Below, one piece after another: positions 1-5,456 of a DNA stretch of 5,456 nucleotides. Each line of letters opens with the position of its first letter. Position 1 is the first letter of the stretch. Source of the stretch: Bacteroidales bacterium (GTDB lineage Bacteria; Bacteroidota; Bacteroidia; Bacteroidales; UBA932); assembly GCA_017614795.1 (NCBI GenBank), contig JAGABD010000008.1, positions 1 to 5,456 of the forward strand. The letters run 5' to 3'. A program made the position numbers and the translations under genes. The notes below the pieces were generated by a model. That model was not told the origin of the DNA. It did no database searches and was given only the letters and a program-made list of their open reading frames with translations.

Positions 1-359
1 ACGTGCACGTAAGACATTATGAGGGTATTGTCGCCCACCTTGGTGACGCCCTTGCCGCTGGCCTTGGTGCCGCGGTTGATGGTGGCGCACTCACGGATGG
101 TGACGTTGTTGCCTATTTCGACCCAGGTCACCTCTCCTTCGAACTTGAGGTCCTGAGGGATGGCGCCGATGACTGCGCCGGGGAAGATTTCGCAACCGGA
201 ACCAATCTTCACATAGGAAAAGATGGTGGCGTGGGGAAGAATCTTGGTGCCCTCGCCGATTTCCACATTATCGTCGATGAAAGCGTAGGGTCCCACCTCC
301 ACGGAGTCCGCGAGCTTCGCGTTGGGGCTGACAGTTGCAAGAGGATGAATTTTTGCCAT
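1..359 (-). CDS. lpxA: UDP-N-acetylglucosamine acyltransferase, 3' end cut by window
   Basis: LpxA is the cytoplasmic enzyme that moves a 3-hydroxyacyl chain from acyl carrier protein to the 3-OH of UDP-GlcNAc, the first step of lipid A synthesis. The 119 complete codons visible show the left-handed beta-helix hexapeptide pattern from residue 4 ([34 protein letters not shown]). They also show the family signatures [11 protein letters not shown] (66-76) and [13 protein letters not shown] (86-98). The last complete codon is His119 in the motif YVH, just before the part expected to carry the catalytic histidine, which lies outside the window. The ATG at 359 lies 2 bp after the lpxC stop codon, so translation is probably coupled. 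There is no clear Shine-Dalgarno sequence, as is usual in Bacteroidota. The hexapeptide pattern alone could suggest LpxD, but INRGT and the position after lpxC make LpxA the firm call. Confidence 0.95.
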   Translation of the reverse strand, partial: MAKIHPLATVSPNAKLADSVEVGPYAFIDDNVEIGEGTKILPHATIFSYVKIGSGCEIFPGAVIGAIPQDLKFEGEVTWVEIGNNVTIRECATINRGTKASGKGVTKVGDNTLIMSYVH

Positions 360-361
360 TG

Positions 362-1258
362 TTAAATGAGTTTTTGCACGGCTTTAGCCGTATTCGTGTT
401 GATAGTGTGGCCAGGTTTGTACGCTGTGATATGGGCGCGGAGATAGCCTCCGGCGAGGCGCATATCACCTATGAGGTCGAGCAGCTTGTGGCGTCCGCAT
501 TCGTTGGGGAAACGAAGCACCAGGTTGCTCAGATATCCTTCGGGGGTAACTTTGAGAAGCGGCTGTCCGAAAAGGCGCGCCATCTGCTCAAGCGTGGCAT
601 CGTCCACCGGATGCTCGACAACCACGATGGCATTGTCCACGTCGCCGCCCTTCACGAGGCCTTGCGATGCCAGATACTGCACTTCGTGGAAGAAGCAGAA
701 GGTACGGCAGGGAGCCACCTCGGCGGCATAGGGAGTGTGCTCGTCCCAATGGGCGGTCTGCACTCCGAGGACGCGGGAACCGAAGTCCACCGTGATGTCG
801 TAGGAAAGCTCGTCGGCGGGTGTCACCTTCACCCAGGAGCCGGTCTTCTCGTCCTTGATTTCGACTTCTTCTGGGATGGTGAAATACTTGCGCTCCGCCT
901 TCTGCTCCTGCAGTCCGTCCGCCACGATGGCTTCGGCATAGAAACGGGCGCTGCCGTCGAGGATGGGAACTTCGCCGTTGTCGAGTTCGACGATGGCATT
1001 GTCCACTCCGAGGCCGGTGAAAGCCGACATTATGTGCTCGATGGTGGACACGAACGCCTCACCCTTGGAAATCAGGGTGCAGCGGGCGGTATTGGTGACA
1101 TTCTCCGCAAGGGCGGGAATCTGCACGCCGAGGTCGGTGCGCACGAAGACGATTCCGCTGTTCTCGACCGCGGGTTTCAGCGTCATATGGGTATAAACGC
1201 CGGTGTGAAGGCCCTTGCCTTCGAAGAAGTATTCTTTCTTGAGTGTCTGCTGATTCAT
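362..1258 (-). CDS. lpxC: UDP-3-O-acyl-N-acetylglucosamine deacetylase, stand-alone LpxC without FabZ domain
   Basis: LpxC is the zinc-dependent deacetylase that removes the acetyl group from UDP-3-O-acyl-GlcNAc, the committed step of lipid A synthesis, in the cytoplasm. The predicted protein has 298 residues. Visible active-site elements are Glu74-His75 (TIEHIMSA, matching E. coli E78/H79), the block [11 protein letters not shown] with His257, Lys258 and Asp261, and His284 in PGHTIN. The substrate-channel motif CRTF is also present, as are EVPILDGS and [13 protein letters not shown] chose the ATG at 1258 ([10 protein letters not shown]). An in-frame TTG at 1279 would add seven residues without family support and would overlap the promoter-like site. 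In most Bacteroidota LpxC is fused at its C-terminus to FabZ, giving about 460 residues. Here it stops at KAVQKLI, where the linker would begin, and lpxA follows 2 bp later. All metal and catalytic residues are intact, so it should be active. Confidence 0.95.
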   Translation of the reverse strand: MNQQTLKKEYFFEGKGLHTGVYTHMTLKPAVENSGIVFVRTDLGVQIPALAENVTNTARCTLISKGEAFVSTIEHIMSAFTGLGVDNAIVELDNGEVPILDGSARFYAEAIVADGLQEQKAERKYFTIPEEVEIKDEKTGSWVKVTPADELSYDITVDFGSRVLGVQTAHWDEHTPYAAEVAPCRTFCFFHEVQYLASQGLVKGGDVDNAIVVVEHPVDDATLEQMARLFGQPLLKVTPEGYLSNLVLRFPNECGRHKLLDLIGDMRLAGGYLRAHITAYKPGHTINTNTAKAVQKLI

Positions 1259-1267
1259 ACAGGGGTG

Positions 1268-1275
1268 CAAAGATA
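1268..1275 (-). promoter_or_regulatory. Bacteroidota -7 promoter element (TATCTTTG) just upstream of lpxC
   Basis: On the minus strand the 29-bp gap between lpxD and lpxC contains TATCTTTG, an exact match to the Bacteroidota primary sigma factor -7 consensus TAnnTTTG. It is followed by CACCCCTGT and then the lpxC ATG. Initiation about 5-7 bases downstream would leave a leader of only a few bases. No TTTG-like -33 element is visible 19-21 bases upstream, where the sequence lies around the lpxD stop codon. The site may therefore be a weak internal promoter or a chance match. Confidence 0.4.
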
Positions 1276-1287
1276 GCAATTATTTCC

Positions 1288-2277
1288 TTATTCCTGACCG
1301 CCCTGTTTGAACTTGGCGTAGGCTCTCATATACTGCATATGGGGGATGGCGGGAGAGCCCAGCAGAATCTGTCCGGGCTTGCGCACCGCGCCGGCTATTC
1401 CGGCCTGCGCGCCGACCGTCGTCTTCTCCGCGATCTTGATGTGTCCCATCACTCCGACCTGGCCTCCGAAGATGCAGCCCTCCCCTATCACGGCGGAGCC
1501 GGCCACGCCCACCTGGGCGGCCATTGCGGTGTTCTTGCCGACCACCACGTTGTGAGCGATCTGGCAGAGATTGTCGATGCGGACTCCGTCCGCGATGATG
1601 GTGGATTCCATCTCGGCGCGGTCCACCGTGGTGCAGGCGCCGATTTCGACGTCGTTGCCGATGACGACGTTGCCGAGGTGCTCTATCTTCTCCCAGCTGC
1701 CGTCCTCGCGGGGCGCGTTGCCGAAGCCGTCGGAACCGATGACGCAGTTCTCGTGAAGGATCACGTTGTCGCCGATGACGGTGCCGGGGTAGATGCGCAC
1801 TCCGGGATAGATGAGGCAGTGGTGTCCGATTACCGTTCCGGCGCCTATCGACACGTTGTCGTGGATTATGCCGTAGTCGCCAATCCTGACCTTGGGGCCG
1901 ATCACCGTGCAGGCGCCCACGCTGACCTTGCGGCCGAGTTTGGCGCTCCAGGCGATGCGGCATCCGCAGGCGCGGCGGCGACGGTATTTCTTGCGCTGCT
2001 CGCTGACGTACTTGAGGAGCTGCGCCACGGCGATGTAGGCGTTCTCCACGCGGACCATCGTAGGTTTCACTTCCGCCTTGGGGGCGAAATCGGCATTGAC
2101 CAGCAGTATGCTGGCCTTGCTGGTGTACACGTATTCTTCGTATTTGGGGTTGGCGAAGAAACTCAGCGCTCCGGGCTTTCCGTTCTCGATCTTCGCAAAC
2201 TTGGTTATCCTCGCTTCGGGGTTGCCGTCAACCGTGCCTCCGAGTATCCGGGCGAGTTGCTGTGCGGTCAATTCCAT
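1288..2277 (-). CDS. lpxD: UDP-3-O-(3-hydroxyacyl)glucosamine N-acyltransferase, short C-terminus
   Basis: LpxD adds the N-linked 3-hydroxyacyl chain from acyl carrier protein to the LpxC product, the third step of lipid A synthesis. The predicted protein has 329 residues. Residues 1-100 form the N-terminal uridine-binding domain ([34 protein letters not shown]). From about residue 113 to 310 there is a hexapeptide beta-helix with GSDGFG (181-186), catalytic-type His242 in QIAHN, FGGQVG and His279 in GHIKI. I chose the ATG at 2277; an in-frame TTG at 2283 would add only two residues. The stretch [12 protein letters not shown] (95-106) joins the two domains and is unusually basic and Cys-containing. 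The protein ends at [11 protein letters not shown], where homologues normally continue with a C-terminal helix. It sits 31 bp after the porin-like gene and 29 bp before lpxC. Identity is firm. Confidence 0.95.
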   Translation of the reverse strand: MELTAQQLARILGGTVDGNPEARITKFAKIENGKPGALSFFANPKYEEYVYTSKASILLVNADFAPKAEVKPTMVRVENAYIAVAQLLKYVSEQRKKYRRRRACGCRIAWSAKLGRKVSVGACTVIGPKVRIGDYGIIHDNVSIGAGTVIGHHCLIYPGVRIYPGTVIGDNVILHENCVIGSDGFGNAPREDGSWEKIEHLGNVVIGNDVEIGACTTVDRAEMESTIIADGVRIDNLCQIAHNVVVGKNTAMAAQVGVAGSAVIGEGCIFGGQVGVMGHIKIAEKTTVGAQAGIAGAVRKPGQILLGSPAIPHMQYMRAYAKFKQGGQE

Positions 2278-2308
2278 TTTCAATTCAGGTTTTAGATGTT
2301 CTTTTGTC

Positions 2309-4090
2309 TTAGAATCTCCAACCGACAGTCAGCACGGCGTCGACAATGCTCTTTGTCACACGGGCCTCGGGGGCTGAATAGTTGTTCAAATATGCCGAGT
2401 AGGGCGAATAGTAGAACTTGGGATAGGTGGTGCGGCGCACCGCGAAATCGGCATAGAAGGCGCCTCCAGAAATGAAGCCGAGGCCGACGGACAGCGAAGA
2501 CACGTTGTCCTTGAAATACTTCTTGCTGCCCGGGTCGAGCGTGTACTGGCCGCTGTCGAACTTGTCGAAGTCGGCGTCATAGTCGGACGCGGTGACAGTC
2601 GCTCCGTTGCAGGTATAATAACGCTCGGGGCAGCTCATCCAGTTGTAGCCGGCCCTTATCGCGATGAAGGGAACGGGCTTCACCTCGAGACCGAGACGGA
2701 GCGTATGCTGCACGCCGCAGAACAGTTTGTTGATCTGGTTCTCGCGATAGTAGGCGTCGTCGATGAAATTGCCGTCCTCGTCGACGGTGCTGAACTTCAT
2801 CACGCTGAAGTCGGTGAGTTCCCAGTCGGCGCTGATCATGCCGAGGGTGCCGTATGTATAGGCCACGCCGAGGTTGAAGCCCCAGGGAGCGCGGTACTCG
2901 TACTCGTTCTTCGAAACGGGCGAAGTCTCCAATGCGGAGTAGGCGTCGTCCAGGAAGTTCGCTCCGGCGCGCACGCCCCACTTCTCCACAATGCTGTAGG
3001 AGGTGGGAGTCTGGATGGCGCCGCCGAGCCTCAGTCCTTCGAAGGGAAGCCAGATGAATCCCATCTTGGCGTTGATGCCCGTCATATTGACGTTATGCTC
3101 GTAGCGGTAAGTCGAAGAGAGATAGCAGGTCTCGGTTCCCACATAGGGATCTCCTGCCGCGTACGCGGTTCCTCCGGGATAGGTGCCCGCGGAAGTCGCT
3201 ATGTATTCGGGAGTGACCGTAAAGAGCTGGTAGTTGTTGCCGGTGCTTTCCTTGAAGGTCTCCAGGTACTTGTTGTAGAGCGAAACCAGGGTGAGGTTGA
3301 AGCCCAGGTAAAAACGGTCGTCGAAGTTCATTCCGAAGTTGAACGCGTAGTCGTTCTTCGAACCGGACTGCTGCACGCTCATCTGCTGGTAGAGGCTGCC
3401 GGGAACGGCATAATCGAATACCGAAGGATTTGCGGTGGCGGTTTTCAACTCGCCCGAACCATAGTATGCGTCATCGACGGCATTGTAGTTCACGAGACCT
3501 CCGCCGTAGGCCACCAGGCTGTTCCAGTAGGCGTCCGAGCTGTAGTAAGGATTGCTGTAGTTGTGGAACACCTTGGGATCCATGCCCGAGCATCCCACCG
3601 CGAAGGCGCCGGTGATGCTGGTGTTGCGCTCGTTGCCGCTGGAGACGAAACGTTCGCCGTAAGAATCGCTGCGGTTCACCGCAAAGCCGTAATTGAGACT
3701 CCTGAGGCCGTAGTCGGAGCCCGTGTCGAAACGGAAGTTCGCCGCAATGTTCGGGAAGATGAAAGTGGTCTTGCTGTCGTTCTTCACCATCCCGAAGGTC
3801 TGGGACTCGTTGGTGGTGTTGAACGAAGGCGAATAGGCCGCCCCGGTCACCGTGGTGCTTGTTCCGAGCGAGAACTCGAACTGGGAATAGCCCGCCACGG
3901 CTCCTGCCGCGGGCTGGATGGACATTCCGCCGAGATCGCCTCCGACGGCGGTCACAGCGTTGCCCATTCCGAGGGTGCGGGCCGTGCCGTAATAATTGCT
4001 TTTGCCCCAGGTGAGCGCGTCACCCATAGTCTGGGCATTGATGCTTGTCGCCGCAAGGGCGAGAAGAACGAATATCGATAATCTCTTCAT
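2309..4090 (-). CDS. FadL/OmpP1/TodX-family outer-membrane beta-barrel protein
   Basis: This is a 593-residue outer-membrane protein. Residues 1-19 form a classical signal peptide (Lys-Arg, hydrophobic core, cleavage near INA-Q), and the chain ends in VGWRF, the terminal aromatic expected of a barrel recognised by the BAM complex. The mature N-terminus, with [20 protein letters not shown] (33-52) and MSIQPAAG (56-63), follows the pattern of Bacteroidota FadL-like proteins, often labelled 'hemin receptor' or 'OmpP1/FadL transporter'. The rest alternates aromatic and polar residues with Gly/Tyr/Asn-rich loops, as in a multi-stranded barrel. FadL proteins pass hydrophobic molecules across the outer membrane, but the substrate here is unknown. 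The usual NPA motif of the N-terminal hatch appears to read QPA (59-61). The gene starts 12 bp after the lipoprotein gene and precedes the lipid A genes, so all are probably co-transcribed. Barrel assignment is strong; FadL membership is likely. Confidence 0.8.
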   Translation of the reverse strand: MKRLSIFVLLALAATSINAQTMGDALTWGKSNYYGTARTLGMGNAVTAVGGDLGGMSIQPAAGAVAGYSQFEFSLGTSTTVTGAAYSPSFNTTNESQTFGMVKNDSKTTFIFPNIAANFRFDTGSDYGLRSLNYGFAVNRSDSYGERFVSSGNERNTSITGAFAVGCSGMDPKVFHNYSNPYYSSDAYWNSLVAYGGGLVNYNAVDDAYYGSGELKTATANPSVFDYAVPGSLYQQMSVQQSGSKNDYAFNFGMNFDDRFYLGFNLTLVSLYNKYLETFKESTGNNYQLFTVTPEYIATSAGTYPGGTAYAAGDPYVGTETCYLSSTYRYEHNVNMTGINAKMGFIWLPFEGLRLGGAIQTPTSYSIVEKWGVRAGANFLDDAYSALETSPVSKNEYEYRAPWGFNLGVAYTYGTLGMISADWELTDFSVMKFSTVDEDGNFIDDAYYRENQINKLFCGVQHTLRLGLEVKPVPFIAIRAGYNWMSCPERYYTCNGATVTASDYDADFDKFDSGQYTLDPGSKKYFKDNVSSLSVGLGFISGGAFYADFAVRRTTYPKFYYSPYSAYLNNYSAPEARVTKSIVDAVLTVGWRF

Positions 4091-4102
4091 AATTCAAATG
4101 CT

Positions 4103-5077
4103 TTATCTGCCTCCGCGTCCGCCGCCGTGCGAACCGCCGCCGCTGTGCGAGCCTCCGCTGTAGGAGGAGCCGCCGCTGCGGGAAGATCCTCCGCTGTACG
4201 ATGACGAACTGCTTCGCGAAGAACTGCCGGAGCTGCGATTCGTATCGCTGTAACCGGTAGATTTATTGCTGTTGGAAGATGAACTGCGCGTGTATGTGCT
4301 CTCGTCGCTGAAAGTCGAAGAACTGAAACCGCCGGTGCGGTAGCCGGACTTCGAGGACGAAGAACTGCGGAACGCTCCAGAACTGCGGCTCGGGGCATAG
4401 CTGCTGCCGCCTGCCGACTTCACCGCCGTGCTTGTGCCCGCGCTGGTGCGGGAGTGCGACGAAGACGAGCCGACGCGGGACGCCGAACCTGCGGCCATAC
4501 TGCTGGTGTAGCTCATACCGCCGCGGGACACGTTGTTGTTCCCCAGCACGTTCTGGCGGGTTTCGCCGCGCTGGTGATAATAGTTGTCGCGATGATAGTA
4601 GCCGCCGTAATAGTGATGATAGCCGTAGTAGTGGTGGTAGCCGGGATAGTACCAGTAGTCATAGTACCAGGGGTCGTACCAGCCCCAATACCAGGAGCTG
4701 TAGAGTCCGCCGTACCATACGGGCGAATACCAGGAATAGTAAGGGCTGTAGTAGCCGTAATAGTGATACGGATGATGCCAGCCGTAGTAACCGTAATAGC
4801 CATAGTGTCCGTAGTAGGGCCAGCCGTAAGTCCAGTAGTCGGTGTCGTAGATGATTACGAGGGTGTCCTTTCCGGCGGACTTCTTCTGACGGATGTTCTC
4901 CGCCGCCTGCGCGGCGATTTCTTCCTCCGTCAGGACGGTGACGTCACTGTTCCGCTTGTCGGTCGCCTTATAATAAATGCCATCCTGAAACTCCTGCCTG
5001 GAGGCGTACTGCGCCATCTGCGCGCACGACGCCAGCATCAGAACGACGGCAGGAAAAACGAGATATGCTTTATTCAT
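4103..5077 (-). CDS. Low-complexity lipoprotein, Tyr/Trp/Gly/His-rich then Ser/Gly/Arg-rich
   Basis: The function of this 324-residue protein is not recognised. It starts with a lipoprotein signal peptide: hydrophobic residues 4-17 and the lipobox LASC with Cys18 as lipidation site. CAQMAQ follows, without the Ser plus acidic cluster that marks surface export in some Bacteroidota lipoproteins, so the inner face of the outer membrane is a reasonable guess. Residues 19-76 form a short, more ordinary segment (YYKATDKRNSDVTVL, then an acidic/Ala helix-like stretch and DTLVIIYD). Residues 77-170 hold 37 Tyr, 10 Trp, 10 His and 13 Gly. Residues 184-317 hold 57 Ser, with Arg and Gly, and the end is GGGRGGR. 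Both low-complexity parts are probably disordered or form aromatic assemblies. I chose the ATG at 5077 (MNKAY); the ATG at 5083 adds two residues and is equally possible. It is the first gene of the minus-strand operon, 12 bp before the FadL-like gene. Confidence 0.8.
   Translation of the reverse strand: MNKAYLVFPAVVLMLASCAQMAQYASRQEFQDGIYYKATDKRNSDVTVLTEEEIAAQAAENIRQKKSAGKDTLVIIYDTDYWTYGWPYYGHYGYYGYYGWHHPYHYYGYYSPYYSWYSPVWYGGLYSSWYWGWYDPWYYDYWYYPGYHHYYGYHHYYGGYYHRDNYYHQRGETRQNVLGNNNVSRGGMSYTSSMAAGSASRVGSSSSHSRTSAGTSTAVKSAGGSSYAPSRSSGAFRSSSSSKSGYRTGGFSSSTFSDESTYTRSSSSNSNKSTGYSDTNRSSGSSSRSSSSSYSGGSSRSGGSSYSGGSHSGGGSHGGGRGGR
4106..4567 (-). other. Ser/Gly/Arg-rich low-complexity tail of the lipoprotein
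   Basis: These codons encode residues 171-324 of the lipoprotein. Ser runs of three to five residues are interspersed with Arg, Gly, Tyr and Thr. Near the end there are repeated GGSS/GGSH units (residues 296-311) and a terminal Gly-rich stretch ending in GGGRGGR. No globular domain is visible. On the DNA level the Ser codons vary (TCC, TCG, TCT, AGC, AGT), so the sequence is an amino-acid repeat rather than a simple DNA repeat. Confidence 0.75.
4568..4849 (-). repeat. Tyr/Trp/Gly/His-rich imperfect repeat region in the lipoprotein
   Basis: These codons encode residues 77-170. The motif YYG/GYY recurs imperfectly (HYGYYGYYGW, HYYGYYSPYYSWYSP, HHYYGYHHYYGGYYH). On the DNA the pattern appears as recurrent TACTACGGC-like triplets with third-position variation, which suggests old expansion and then selection at the protein level. 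In this stretch 37 of 94 residues are Tyr and 10 are Trp. Confidence 0.8.
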
Positions 5078-5099
5078 AACCATAAAATTTGTATATTTG
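5069..5099 (+). promoter_or_regulatory. Predicted proS promoter (TTTA - 19 bp - TATATTTG)
   Basis: TATATTTG at 5092-5099 is an exact match to the Bacteroidota -7 consensus TAnnTTTG. A weaker -33-like TTTA at 5069-5072 lies 19 bp upstream, a spacing normal for this group. Initiation near 5105 would give a leader of roughly 85 bases before the proS ATG. The promoter overlaps the start codon of the divergent lipoprotein gene. The assignment rests on motif and spacing only. Confidence 0.55.
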
Positions 5100-5118
5100 C
5101 GACGCCCCTTGGAGGCAG

Positions 5119-5456
<338 letters not shown>

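Noticed and set aside
335..1276. Long plus-strand open frame (313 codons) opposite lpxC
   Set aside because: It is antisense to a gene with all LpxC catalytic motifs; its open length comes from GC-rich codon bias, and the translation resembles no family.
1243..2295. Plus-strand open frame of 350 codons opposite lpxD
   Set aside because: Shadow of lpxD; rich in Ala/Asp/Val/His as typical for antisense frames of hexapeptide genes.
2705..4081. Plus-strand open frame of 458 codons opposite the FadL-like gene
   Set aside because: Although long, it mirrors a protein with a clear signal peptide and barrel terminus and has no recognisable domains.
4568..4849. CRISPR-like or tandem DNA repeat array
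   Set aside because: The periodicity is codon-level (Tyr-Tyr-Gly) without constant repeats or spacers, and the reading frame is continuous.

Overview
This window looks like a chromosomal segment from a GC-rich member of the Bacteroidales (Bacteroidota). Four things point there: the prolyl-tRNA synthetase N-terminus is of the Bacteroides type, the gene order lpxD-lpxC-lpxA is the one seen in that group, start codons lack clear Shine-Dalgarno sequences, and the promoter-like sites match the Bacteroidota -7 consensus TAnnTTTG. The genus cannot be fixed from this sequence. Rikenellaceae-like or 'Cryptobacteroides'-like lineages would fit the GC content, but that is inference.

Layout: positions 1-5077 hold five tightly packed genes on the minus strand. 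In transcription order they are a Tyr/Trp/Gly/His-rich lipoprotein (5077-4103), a FadL/OmpP1-family outer-membrane beta-barrel protein (4090-2309), lpxD (2277-1288), lpxC (1258-362) and lpxA (359 to the window edge, 3' end missing). Gaps are 12, 31, 29 and 2 bp, so this is probably one envelope operon, with a possible internal promoter just before lpxC. Positions 5189-5456 hold the divergent 5' end of proS on the plus strand. The 111-bp region between the two units carries a promoter-like site for proS, a perfect 18-bp inverted repeat, and a weak promoter candidate for the envelope operon.

Function: LpxA, LpxC and LpxD are the first three dedicated enzymes of lipid A synthesis: UDP-GlcNAc acylation, deacetylation and second acylation. 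The two upstream genes encode envelope proteins, so the transcription unit would couple outer-leaflet lipid production with outer-membrane protein production. The lipoprotein's role is unknown.

The points most worth a second look are an LpxC that lacks the FabZ domain usually fused to it in Bacteroidota, an LpxD that stops before its usual C-terminal helix, the extreme composition of the lipoprotein, and the operator-like dyad upstream. I see no RNA genes, CRISPR arrays, insertion sequences or defence genes. Apart from those details this is a conserved housekeeping region, and I found no clear new system.
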